Part shown: positions 42,270-50,219 of the stretch, in pieces
How positions within the stretch are numbered: position 1 is the first letter of the stretch
Layout of the letters: each line of letters begins with the position of its first letter
From: Guptibacillus spartinae
Lineage (GTDB): Bacteria; Bacillota; Bacilli; Bacillales; Guptibacillaceae
Assembly: GCF_028610625.1 (NCBI RefSeq)
Contig: NZ_JAQQWU010000011.1
Coordinates: 62,001 to 126,000, forward strand
Length of the DNA stretch: 64,000 bases
Direction: 5' to 3'
Translations under genes and position numbers: made by a program
The notes under the pieces: generated by a model
What the model was told of the DNA's origin: nothing
Database searches by the model: none
What the model saw: only the letters and a program-made list of their open reading frames with translations

Positions 42270-44021
42270 ATGTTTACGATTTTACGCAAATTAAGTTGGT
42301 TTTTTAAACAGCATTGGAAGCGCTATAGCATTGCTATCGGGTTGTTAATTTTAGGTGGCATTCTAGAAGTTATTCCGCCTAAATTAATTGGTATGGCGAT
42401 CGATGAAATTAATGTGGGAAGTTTGACGTGGGAAAGCTTACGAAATTATCTATTCTTTTATGGCACGTTATTAATTGTCGTTTACCTTGTTACGTATGTA
42501 TGGATGTACCAGCTATTTGGTGGTGCTTTTCTAGTTGAAAGAATGCTTCGATCTCGATTTATGAAACACCTCCTTAAAATGACCCCATCGTTTTACGAAA
42601 AAAACCGAACTGGGGATTTAATGGCAAGAGCAACGAACGATCTTAAAGCTGTATCATTAACAGCAGGATTTGGGATTTTAACTTTAGTCGATTCAACCAT
42701 CTTTATGTTTCTTATCTTGGTTACGATGGGTGTTTTGATTAGTTGGAAGTTAACGCTAGCAGCGATTCTCCCTCTCCCTTTAATGGCCCTTGCAATGAAT
42801 CGTTATGGGAAGATCATTCATAAGCGTTTTACTGCTGCCCAGGATTCATTCGGGCATATGAATGATCAAGTGCTAGAATCAATTGCTGGGGTGCGGGTAA
42901 CACGAGCTTATGTTCAGGAACGAGCCGATCAACAAAAATTCCAAACTTTAACAGAAGATGTATACAACAAAAACATTGAAGTAGCAAAGGTAGATGTCTT
43001 GTTCGAACCGACGATAAAAGTTCTAGTAGGTATCAGTTATTTAATTGGTTTAGGGTACGGCGCGTATCTTGTTTTTCATAAAGTTCTCACGTTAGGTGAG
43101 CTCGTATCATTTAACGTGTATCTCGGAATGCTGATTTGGCCAATGATTGCGGTCGGGGAACTTATTAATGTTATGCAACGCGGAAATGCATCATTAAACC
43201 GTGTGCTAGATACGTTATCTTACGAAGAAGATGTTAAGGAACATCACTCTCCGAAAAGCATCGATTCACCTAGCACTATCGCATTTAAGAATGTACGGTT
43301 CACGTATCCATCCTCATCTGTCACGAATTTAGATGATATTTCTTTTACCTTGAAAAAAGGACAGACGCTGGGCATCGTTGGGCGAACGGGTAGTGGCAAA
43401 ACAACTTTACTGAAACAATTGTTACGAGAATATCCAGTTGGAGACGGGAAGATTAGCATATCTGGAATACCGATCGAGGAGTTTTCTCTTGAAACCCTTC
43501 AGAAATGGATTGGATACGTTCCACAGGATCAAATGTTGTTCTCTCGATCTGTGCGAGAAAATCTACTTTTTGGTAAGAAAGATGGAACTGATCAAGAAGT
43601 TGATCGCGTGCTTCATCTAGCCGATTTTAAAAAAGACATCCATCTTCTTCCTCAGGGGTTAGAAACGCTTGTAGGAGAAAAAGGAGTGGCTCTCTCAGGA
43701 GGACAAAAACAGCGAGTTTCGATTGCTCGAGCACTCATGGTTGACCCAGAGATTCTAATCCTCGATGATGCGATGTCAGCTGTTGATGGGAAAACAGAAG
43801 CGCAAATTCTTTCCAATTTACGGAGAGAGCGCACGGGAAAAACAACGCTTATTGCAACACATCGACTCTCGGGTGTAAAGCATGCTGATTGGATTGTTGT
43901 ACTTGAAGAAGGAAAAGTCATTGAAGAAGGTACCCATGAAGAGCTTCTTGATCAAAAAGGATGGTATCGAGAGCAATATGACAGACAGCAGCTTGAAGAT
44001 TCTCTGAAGGAGGTGCTGTAA
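42270..44021 (+). CDS. bmrC: Heterodimeric multidrug ABC exporter, BmrC subunit
   Basis: Half-transporter of 583 residues, matching YheI/BmrC in length and order. It has six helices (about 15-300) and an ATP-binding domain with Walker A GRTGSGKTT, Q-loop YVPQDQ and signature ALSGGQKQRVSIARAL. Walker B reads ILILDDAMSAVD: the catalytic Glu after Walker B is Asp, the known degenerate site of BmrC-type partners, so only one of the two composite ATP sites should hydrolyse efficiently. It directly follows a leader with two attenuators and is 0 bp from bmrD. Confidence 0.92.
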   Translation: MFTILRKLSWFFKQHWKRYSIAIGLLILGGILEVIPPKLIGMAIDEINVGSLTWESLRNYLFFYGTLLIVVYLVTYVWMYQLFGGAFLVERMLRSRFMKHLLKMTPSFYEKNRTGDLMARATNDLKAVSLTAGFGILTLVDSTIFMFLILVTMGVLISWKLTLAAILPLPLMALAMNRYGKIIHKRFTAAQDSFGHMNDQVLESIAGVRVTRAYVQERADQQKFQTLTEDVYNKNIEVAKVDVLFEPTIKVLVGISYLIGLGYGAYLVFHKVLTLGELVSFNVYLGMLIWPMIAVGELINVMQRGNASLNRVLDTLSYEEDVKEHHSPKSIDSPSTIAFKNVRFTYPSSSVTNLDDISFTLKKGQTLGIVGRTGSGKTTLLKQLLREYPVGDGKISISGIPIEEFSLETLQKWIGYVPQDQMLFSRSVRENLLFGKKDGTDQEVDRVLHLADFKKDIHLLPQGLETLVGEKGVALSGGQKQRVSIARALMVDPEILILDDAMSAVDGKTEAQILSNLRRERTGKTTLIATHRLSGVKHADWIVVLEEGKVIEEGTHEELLDQKGWYREQYDRQQLEDSLKEVL

Positions 44022-46046
44022 ATGAATCGACATGTAGGAAAACGGCTGGTAAAATATGCGCTTGGTTTTAAGAAAAATATTATCATTGCACTTCTGCTTT
44101 TAACCGTTGCTGTTACAGCGGAACTATCTGGTCCTTTCATTGCTAAACGGATGATTGATGTTCATATTCTTGGAGTTGAATATCCATGGTATGAAGCTGA
44201 AGTAGGAGAAGACGCTGTTCGATATGAAGGCGAGTGGTATAAACGGAGTGATCATTTTGAGAAAAATGAAGGGAAAGGAGAAGAAGTAAGGATTCTTCAA
44301 GTGGGGCGGGAATATTACTTTGTTGATGAACCGATCGCCTTCGATGGAGAGCGAGCGGTAGAGGGAGATACGCTTACGATCCAAAAAGATGGAGAACAAC
44401 GATCCTATGAAACATCTGAAATAAGCAATGAACAGCTACTTGCTTTTTATCAACCTCAAGTTGAACCGATGATTTGGCTCATAGCACTCTATTTTGGACT
44501 TCTTGTCTTTGCTTCATTTTTTGAATATGGTCAGGGACTACTCTTGCAAACTTCAGCCAACCGCATTATTCAAAAAATGAGGACAGATGTCTACGCACAA
44601 ATTCAGCGTCTACACATCAATTACTTTGATAATTTACCAGCAGGGAAAGTAGTGGCTAGAATAACGAATGATACAGAGGCGATACGTGAACTATACGTTA
44701 CCGTGCTTGCAACTTTTTTTACCAGTATTTTTTATATGACTGGAATCTTCATTGCTCTGTTCTTGCTAGATGTAAAACTTGCCTTTATTACTCTAACGAT
44801 CGTTCCCCTCCTCGTTGTATGGATCATTGTTTACCGGAAATATGCTTCGAAATTCAATAAAGTGATTCGGACGAGGATAAGTGATATTAATGCAATGATT
44901 AATGAATCCATTCAGGGTATGTCAATCATTAGAGCGTTTAAACGCCAAAAAATGACGGAGCAGGAATTTGAAGAGTTAAATGATAGTCACTTCACTTATC
45001 AAAATAAGCTATTAAATTTAAATTCTTTAATGTCTCATAACCTCGTAAACATTTTGAGAAATATCTCCTTTGTCGCGCTGATCTGGTATTTTGGAGGTGC
45101 ATCGCTTACTTCAGGTACCGTTATCAGTCTTGGTGTTCTCTATGCGTTTGTCGATTATTTAAATCGGTTGTTTCAACCAGTTACAAACATGGTCAATCAG
45201 CTTGCGAATTTAGAACAGGCACTGGTGGCTGCAGATCGAGTTTTTGAGCTCCTAGACGAAGAAGGGGAAGATGTATCAGATGGAACATTTCCACGCTACG
45301 ATGGAAATGTTACTTTTGATGATGTTTCATTTGCCTATAAAGAAGAGGAGTACGTTCTGAAGAATTTATCTTTTGAGGCGAAAAAAGGTCAAACGATTGC
45401 CTTAGTAGGGCATACGGGCTCGGGAAAAAGTTCAATTATGAATTTATTGTTCCGATTTTATGATAATCAAAAAGGCAAGATATCTATTGATGGAGAGAAC
45501 ATACAGGATATTCCAAAGCAGCAGTTAAGGCAGCATATGGCGATTGTTCTTCAAGATCCATTTTTATTTACAGGGACGATTGCGTCTAATGTAAGCCTTG
45601 ATGATCCAGCGATCTCACGAGAAAAAGTAGAAAAGGCGTTAAAGGATGTGGGGGCTGAACAGTTACTTCGTTCACTTCCAAAAGGTTTCGATGAGCCAGT
45701 TATTGAAAAAGGAAGCACGCTTTCGTCAGGACAGCGTCAGCTCATTTCGTTTGCAAGGGCTTTGGCGTTTGATCCTGCCGTGCTTATACTTGATGAAGCG
45801 ACTTCCAATGTTGATACTGAAACAGAAATGATGATTCAAAACGCGCTGGATATTTTGAAAAAGGGCCGTACAACCTTCATCATTGCCCATAGATTGTCAA
45901 CGATTCGAGAAGCAGATCAAATTCTTGTTCTTCATCAAGGCGAGATTGTTGAACGAGGCAATCATGACCAATTGATGAAGCAAAAAGGAAGGTATTTTCA
46001 AATGTATCAGCTGCAACAAGGAAAAAAGATTGAGCAAGCCGTCTAA
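44022..46046 (+). CDS. bmrD: Heterodimeric multidrug ABC exporter, BmrD subunit
   Basis: Partner half-transporter of 674 residues, as in YheH/BmrD. Between helices 1 and 2 is a long charged external insertion of about 100 residues (roughly 48-145, rich in Glu and Tyr) that distinguishes BmrD from BmrC. The ATP-binding domain has Walker A GHTGSGKSS, a slightly altered signature LSSGQRQLISFARAL, and Walker B VLILDEATSNVD with the normal catalytic Glu. Start directly abuts the bmrC stop; AAGGAGG lies inside the end of bmrC. The pair exports drugs such as Hoechst 33342 and doxorubicin in B. subtilis. Confidence 0.92.
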   Translation: MNRHVGKRLVKYALGFKKNIIIALLLLTVAVTAELSGPFIAKRMIDVHILGVEYPWYEAEVGEDAVRYEGEWYKRSDHFEKNEGKGEEVRILQVGREYYFVDEPIAFDGERAVEGDTLTIQKDGEQRSYETSEISNEQLLAFYQPQVEPMIWLIALYFGLLVFASFFEYGQGLLLQTSANRIIQKMRTDVYAQIQRLHINYFDNLPAGKVVARITNDTEAIRELYVTVLATFFTSIFYMTGIFIALFLLDVKLAFITLTIVPLLVVWIIVYRKYASKFNKVIRTRISDINAMINESIQGMSIIRAFKRQKMTEQEFEELNDSHFTYQNKLLNLNSLMSHNLVNILRNISFVALIWYFGGASLTSGTVISLGVLYAFVDYLNRLFQPVTNMVNQLANLEQALVAADRVFELLDEEGEDVSDGTFPRYDGNVTFDDVSFAYKEEEYVLKNLSFEAKKGQTIALVGHTGSGKSSIMNLLFRFYDNQKGKISIDGENIQDIPKQQLRQHMAIVLQDPFLFTGTIASNVSLDDPAISREKVEKALKDVGAEQLLRSLPKGFDEPVIEKGSTLSSGQRQLISFARALAFDPAVLILDEATSNVDTETEMMIQNALDILKKGRTTFIIAHRLSTIREADQILVLHQGEIVERGNHDQLMKQKGRYFQMYQLQQGKKIEQAV

Positions 46047-46058
46047 GAGAAAATGAGT

Positions 46059-46089
46059 AAAAGCCGTAGCCTTAATAGCTACGGCTTTT
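46059..46089. terminator. Bidirectional terminator, bmrD / DUF3231
   Basis: Perfect 12-bp arms (46059-46070 with 46078-46089). The right arm contains the end of the convergent DUF3231 gene. Confidence 0.85.
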
Positions 46090-46633
46090 GTGTTGGTGCA
46101 CCTGGTGGAAGGTATGGGGGAGGTGATTTTAGCCACCCTCTCTTTTCCATTAACGTTTTAAAATCCGCAGCAAAAAGGAGAATGTGAGTTTGGAACTCAA
46201 GAAACATTAACCCCACGTCGGTTCGAATAGACTGAGAAACGGTCGTTGCACAGAGGACATTTACAGAGGCGAGCTTCAGAGAGATTCCGTTGGCAATTTC
46301 ATCATCTGTTAGCTTCACACCCATTGGAATCTTATCTGAAGAAGAATCAGGTTTTGCTTCAGAAGTAGGGGGGAGAGGCACCCCTTCTTTTATTAGAAAA
46401 TGTTTTAGTTTATTCTGGTCCCTAACAGAAGCATTAAAAATCTCCTGTGTCTTTTTCTTTAATTGCTCGTCATCAGTTGTATTCAAGGCCATGCGATAAA
46501 AAACTTGCGCTTCTTTAAAAATTGCAAAAGTTGTCCAGCAGTTCATGACTTCCCCAACATGTAATGGTGGTTTTGGCTCATTGTCAGTATGAGATTGTAG
46601 TATCCCAAGCATTGATTTTAAAATAGATTTCAT
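46079..46633 (-). CDS. DUF3231 family protein
   Basis: A protein of 184 residues, one four-helix bundle domain of DUF3231 (full-length members often have two). LHVGEVMNCWTTFAIFKEAQVFYRMALN is the conserved first helix pair and KRGWLKSPPPYLPPG the typical C-terminus. A Ser-rich linker is present near residue 92. Structure resembles ferritin-like or CotF-like bundles; function is unknown. Confidence 0.8.
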   Translation of the reverse strand: MKSILKSMLGILQSHTDNEPKPPLHVGEVMNCWTTFAIFKEAQVFYRMALNTTDDEQLKKKTQEIFNASVRDQNKLKHFLIKEGVPLPPTSEAKPDSSSDKIPMGVKLTDDEIANGISLKLASVNVLCATTVSQSIRTDVGLMFLEFQTHILLFAADFKTLMEKRGWLKSPPPYLPPGAPTQKP

Positions 46634-46726
46634 CGTCAGCTACCTCCTCTATCCTATAATGGTTCAGGAGGTTATAAATTATGTGCGCTTGCCTAAAGTG
46701 AGAGGGTAAATAAACGTTAGTTCTAT

Positions 46727-47443
46727 TTATCTAGAAGATGGACGAAAACCAGCTGCTTCTGCTTCCGTTGTACTACAAAACATTTCTTCTGCTTTCGTTA
46801 TTTTGTAATAAGAACCTTCAGGAACATGATAGATCTTTTCACCTTTTGAGTTAATGTTTCCTTTGATTTGGCATTTTTCGTTAGAATCTTTCTTTGAAAT
46901 AGAAGAATTAGGCGTTTCGGCTTCTTCGTTAAACCCTTCTTCCTGAACATAGTCTTCCATGCTCCAAATACCTTTTCCTTCTTCTTGAGATTTGCGCTGT
47001 ATTTTTTGAAATTGATCGACATATTTTACGTTTGGTTGATAAATGTACGCAACCCTCGCCAGTCCTTCTTCAAGAAGCATTTCGTTGAACATCTGATCCC
47101 CGATCCATACGTATGCGAGCAGTCTACCATACTTATCACGTTCTGAGACATCTATCTCGATGCCCACTTCCTGGCCTTCTAACTGCTCTTTTGCAAATTG
47201 AGAGGCTTCTGGTCCAAATGGCTGAACAGGCTTACTTGGATGTTTTGTCTCGGGTGTATCAACTAGAAGAAGTCTAATCGTTTCTTCTCGATCTTTCATT
47301 GTGACCTTTAATGTGTCGCCATCAACGATTCGATCAACCGTGGCTGGAATCGTGTTTTCTGGAAGATCGTTATGAGAGGAACTAACAGAACAGGCAGCTA
47401 GCAATAGTAACATGAATAAATAGGGTAATAGGTTAAGTTTCAT
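46727..47443 (-). CDS. Thermonuclease-family lipoprotein
   Basis: Surface-anchored nuclease of 238 residues. The lipobox LLLAAC sets Cys18 as the lipidated residue. The staphylococcal nuclease (OB-fold) domain, about 33-160, shows RIVDGDTLKV, RLLLVDTPET with the catalytic Arg and Asp, and SERDKYGRLLAYVW with the second Arg. A Ser/Asn-rich linker leads to a C-terminal cysteine-containing module (KCQIKGNINSKGEKIYHVPEGS and MFCSTTEAEAAGFRPS) common on secreted nucleases. It resembles YncB with an added tail. Confidence 0.88.
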   Translation of the reverse strand: MKLNLLPYLFMLLLLAACSVSSSHNDLPENTIPATVDRIVDGDTLKVTMKDREETIRLLLVDTPETKHPSKPVQPFGPEASQFAKEQLEGQEVGIEIDVSERDKYGRLLAYVWIGDQMFNEMLLEEGLARVAYIYQPNVKYVDQFQKIQRKSQEEGKGIWSMEDYVQEEGFNEEAETPNSSISKKDSNEKCQIKGNINSKGEKIYHVPEGSYYKITKAEEMFCSTTEAEAAGFRPSSR

Positions 47444-47516
47444 GTTGCGTTCTCCTTTCCTTGCTTTTAGGTCTTAGACATCCTGATTTGTCATACTCTA
47501 AAAGGGGGTGATCCAA

Positions 47517-47678
47517 TTGAATCACGGATGTATTTACTGTGAGAAAGAATTGCTCTTCCCGTGGGAAAGAAGAAGGATGGTGTGCGATGCTTGTCATTAT
47601 GCGATATCAGACACGTATCATGAAAATTATCGAGAAATTGGTGAACGAAAAATAGAACAGAAATCCCGTCAATCGTGA
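47517..47678 (+). CDS. Small zinc-ribbon protein, 53 residues
   Basis: TTG at 47517 follows AAAGGGGGTGATC, a 12-of-13 match to the anti-Shine-Dalgarno complement, with good spacing. The product has two Cys pairs, CIYC and CDAC, about 15 residues apart, a zinc-ribbon pattern, then a charged helical tail (YREIGERKIEQKSRQS). The terminator stem overlaps the last codons and the stop. No family recognised. Confidence 0.65.
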   Translation: MNHGCIYCEKELLFPWERRRMVCDACHYAISDTYHENYREIGERKIEQKSRQS

Positions 47679-47690
47679 CGGGATTCTTTT
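47662..47690 (+). terminator. Terminator overlapping the zinc-ribbon stop codon
   Basis: AATCCCGTCA pairs perfectly with TGACGGGATT around ATCG, then CTTTTT. The TGA stop is the first three bases of the right arm. Confidence 0.85.
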
Positions 47691-47737
47691 TAGGCTCTAT
47701 CGTTTAAATGAGTGTAGTAATGTTGAACTGCATGTGG

Positions 47738-47884
47738 TCAGACCCTCGGTCGCTTCCGCTTTTCATGTCTAGCTGCAGTGGGCAGGGTCTCGATCGCTTC
47801 ACCCCATAAAATGAACACAAAGACCGTGTTCTTTTTATGGCGCTCCAGCGCTTGTCGACTCTAAACGCCCACTTCCGCTTTTCT
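47738..47884. repeat. Dispersed-repeat-like non-coding element
   Basis: The segment starts and ends with CTTCCGCTTTTC (47753-47764 and 47872-47883). It contains GTGGGC/GCCCAC inverted arms (around 47779 and 47867) and a GAACAC/GTGTTC hairpin followed by TTTTT. Wording of this kind (TCTAGCTGCAG, CGCTCCAGCGCTTGTCGAC) resembles intergenic repeats I recall from many Bacillus genomes. Only one copy is in this window, so dispersed status is inferred. It ends at the menI stop codon. Confidence 0.5.
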
Positions 47885-48264
47885 TAATACCTTTTAACGG
47901 CTAGGGTGCAGCGGGATATGCAGATTAGTTCTTCTTTTTCGTCGACAATGTTGATTTCCCAGACCATGGTTCTTCTACCGATATGAATAGGTTCAGCGAT
48001 GGCTCGGACGACGCCGTCTTTCTTGCTGCGTAGGTGGTTTGCATTGATTTCCATTCCGAACGTTGCTTCGTTTTCTGCGTTTAGATTGAGCGTGCCTCCA
48101 ATGCTAGCTGCTGATTCTGCAAGCGCAACAGATGCGCCACCGTGAAGAAAGCCAAGTGGTTGATGAGTACTTGGACCGACTGGCATTTCAAGAATTACTT
48201 TCTCAGGAGTTAATGTAATGGCTGTAATTCCTAGTGCCTCGAGCATTGTGTTTTCAAATTCCAT
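47884..48264 (-). CDS. menI: 1,4-dihydroxy-2-naphthoyl-CoA thioesterase (hotdog fold)
   Basis: Hotdog thioesterase of 126 residues, nearly collinear with B. subtilis YuxO/MenI. THQPLGFLHGGASVALAESAASIG holds the active-site His/Gly and Glu region, GMEINANHLRSKKDG the second, and it ends LICISRCTLAVK. It hydrolyses DHNA-CoA to 1,4-dihydroxy-2-naphthoate, the step between MenB and MenA. Both partners are encoded nearby (menA 243 bp upstream, menB 6 kb away), which supports this over a generic PaaI function. The start at 48264 has GGAGG upstream; 32 extra open codons are unsupported. Confidence 0.88.
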   Translation of the reverse strand: MEFENTMLEALGITAITLTPEKVILEMPVGPSTHQPLGFLHGGASVALAESAASIGGTLNLNAENEATFGMEINANHLRSKKDGVVRAIAEPIHIGRRTMVWEINIVDEKEELICISRCTLAVKRY

Positions 48265-48472
48265 CAAATTCCTCCAATTCAGCTGTAGCGTCCAGCCCTT
48301 AACTTTAAACCGACGCCTACACCGTTTTCTATGTACATGTTTACAGTATACACGAGCCATCTATTAGAAAAAGTAAAAATTCAACAGAAATTCGTTCAAT
48401 TCATCTATCTCAAATCTTCTCTATGTTTTAAATACGGGAACAAACGGGGCAATTCTAATGATATAAAAAAGC

Positions 48473-48493
48473 CAGAGACTGCGTTCGTCTCTG
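48473..48493 (-). terminator. Terminator of menA
   Basis: CAGAGAC (48473-48479) pairs with GTCTCTG (48487-48493). Six A residues to the left form the minus-strand U-run; 14 bp past the menA stop. Confidence 0.8.
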
Positions 48494-48506
48494 ACTTGAA
48501 TACCTA

Positions 48507-49451
48507 TCAAATAAAGTAAGCGAGCAATAAACCAACCGCCATTAATAACCCAAACTGGGTGTGCATTTGAGCTGTAGCTTGCATAGCAGGCATCATTTGA
48601 GCTGCCTCTTTTTTTCCTTCAAACAAGCGAATGGCTTTGAATGCTTTAGGTATGCTTAGAATGATTAACAGCAACCACAGAGATGAATCAATGGTAATGA
48701 TAAGTGCAACAACCCAAAGGTAAGAAACAATAAACATCCATTCTAAAAAGGTCACAGCTTTATCATGGCCAAGTAGAATCGCGAGTGTTTTACGTCCTTT
48801 TTCTTTGTCACCCTCTAGGTCACGGATATTGTTCGCCATAAGAATGCCGCCAACAAGTATGGAAATAGGAATCGAAACGAGAACACTTTCAAATGTAATG
48901 TGGCCTGTTTGAATAAAAAATGACAGTAAAACAAGGATAAGTCCCATAAAAACGCCGGCAGCAATTTCGCCAAAAGGCGTATAGGCAATTGGGTAAGGCC
49001 CACCAGTATAAAAATATCCTGCAGCCATACAGATGGAACCAATAACTGCAATCCACCATGTTGTTAAAATGCAGATGTATACACCTAAAAGAATGGCTAC
49101 TCCAAAGAAAATAAGAGCAAGGTTCAAAACCGTTTTAGCACTAACTCCATCTCGTACGATGGCGCCTCCAATTCCTACGCTACCAGCGTGATCAAGGCCC
49201 CTTTTGAAATCATAGTATTCATTAAACATATTTGTTGCTGATTGAATAAGGATAGAAGCGATCATCATCGCCATAAACAATCCAAAATGTAATGTATGAC
49301 TTTGAAGGGCAAGCATTGTGCCCAGAAAAACCGGGACGAAGGAAGCAGTTAATGTGTGAGGTCTCAATAGGCGCCACCACACCTGCCATGTTGGTTTTGA
49401 AGGCGTCACTTTGTTCAGCTTATCGTTGCTGTTGTTCATACGCTCTTCCAT
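48507..49451 (-). CDS. menA: 1,4-dihydroxy-2-naphthoate polyprenyltransferase
   Basis: Membrane UbiA-family enzyme that attaches the polyprenyl tail to DHNA, giving demethylmenaquinone. It has 314 residues and about nine helices. The first Asp-rich motif is NMFNEYYDFKRGLDHAG, and the second is NNIRDLEGDKEKGRKTLA. RLLRPHTLTASFVPVFLGT is the conserved N-terminal block. The start at 49451 lies 10 bases after GGGAGAG; an internal Met four codons on is an alternative. It is monocistronic, facing away from menFDHBEC. Confidence 0.92.
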   Translation of the reverse strand: MEERMNNSNDKLNKVTPSKPTWQVWWRLLRPHTLTASFVPVFLGTMLALQSHTLHFGLFMAMMIASILIQSATNMFNEYYDFKRGLDHAGSVGIGGAIVRDGVSAKTVLNLALIFFGVAILLGVYICILTTWWIAVIGSICMAAGYFYTGGPYPIAYTPFGEIAAGVFMGLILVLLSFFIQTGHITFESVLVSIPISILVGGILMANNIRDLEGDKEKGRKTLAILLGHDKAVTFLEWMFIVSYLWVVALIITIDSSLWLLLIILSIPKAFKAIRLFEGKKEAAQMMPAMQATAQMHTQFGLLMAVGLLLAYFI

Positions 49452-49630
49452 AGAATCATGTCTCTCCCTTAAAATAATAAACTTCTTAATAATTCCCCAT
49501 GTAACCATTATAGTTTAAAAAAACGGATAAAGGGTGTCAATCCTTTTGTCAATATCAAGAAGTCTCTGTCAATAGAAAAAAAGCCCATCATCGGCTAACA
49601 ATCGTTATTTAAAAGAGAATGGGCACAAAC

Positions 49631-49660
49631 AAAAGCGATCACTAGTAAGTGATCGCTTTT
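49631..49660 (-). terminator. Terminator of the Sm-like/membrane protein gene
   Basis: Perfect 13-bp arms (49631-49643 with 49648-49660), A-rich to the left. A second, looser GCCCAT/ATGGGC hairpin with a minus-strand T7 run lies at 49580-49624. Confidence 0.85.
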
Positions 49661-49666
49661 GTGTCA

Positions 49667-49945
49667 TTAGTAATAATAGGGATAGGGTCTAAAAAACGCG
49701 ATGCTTCCCAAACCTACCCCTAATAATCCGCCAAGAAAGCCGCCTGCAAAAGCACCGAAGAAAAACATTCCGGGGCCCTCGGGATGTTGTGGTCCATCAC
49801 AATTGCGATTTAAAGGGCGAATGTAGACGAATTCATCATCAACGTCTTCAATATGGCCTCTGTGCAATTGACCGTCATGGCATTTGATTTCAACACATTG
49901 TCCAATATGCTGACGACAAACTCCATGATAATAGTGTCTGGACAT
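49667..49945 (-). CDS. Small protein with Sm-like segment and Gly-rich membrane tail
   Basis: A 92-residue protein. Residues about 5-48 (HIGQCVEIKCHDGQLHRGHIEDVDDEFVYIRPL) have the strand pattern of an Sm-like fold: a G-x-x-V-E-I start, turn, then a G-x-I-x-x-V-D-x-x-F-V-Y-I strand pair. A hydrophobic Gly-rich segment (GAFAGGFLGGLLGVGLGSIAFF) and a PYPYYY end follow. Four Cys residues are in the N-terminal half. I know similar orphan proteins from Bacillus but no function; the fold assignment is inference. ATG 49945 lies eight bases after GAGGGAG; a GTG three codons earlier overlaps that site. Confidence 0.65.
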   Translation of the reverse strand: MSRHYYHGVCRQHIGQCVEIKCHDGQLHRGHIEDVDDEFVYIRPLNRNCDGPQHPEGPGMFFFGAFAGGFLGGLLGVGLGSIAFFRPYPYYY

Positions 49946-50121
49946 GTGAGACACTCCCTCATCATTTAGTGTATAGACGACAATTTTCCATCGTCTACTT
50001 TTATCAGTGTATGCGCATCAATTATTTTGCTAAGGGCACTTGCGGAGCATTAAAATGGTTTTTTTAACGCAGATGGGGAATCAATACATAAGAAGGTCGT
50101 AAAAACGGTCAAACAGCTTCG

Positions 50122-50151
50122 TTGACAGTCTTAGCTACGCAGGTGTATCCT
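50122..50151 (+). promoter_or_regulatory. Candidate SigA promoter of menFDHBEC
   Basis: TTGACA (50122-50127), 18-bp spacer, TATCCT (50146-50151): perfect -35 and a four-of-six -10, about 68 bp before menF. A small GCCGAG/CTCGGT hairpin follows in the leader (around 50163-50180). Confidence 0.5.
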
Positions 50152-50219
50152 TTAATTAACTGTGGCCGAGGCTAACTCGGTCTGCTTTTGCATGGACAGA
50201 AAGTTGGGGGGAGAAGTCG

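Noticed and set aside
44124-44399. Antisense ORF inside the BmrD external insertion
   Set aside because: No ribosome site, and it lies wholly opposite a strongly supported gene; treated as a shadow.
49507-49550. menA promoter from TTGACA and TATAAT on the minus strand
   Set aside because: The hexamers are good but about 22 bp apart, outside the working range; a TATAAT without a usable -35 is not enough.
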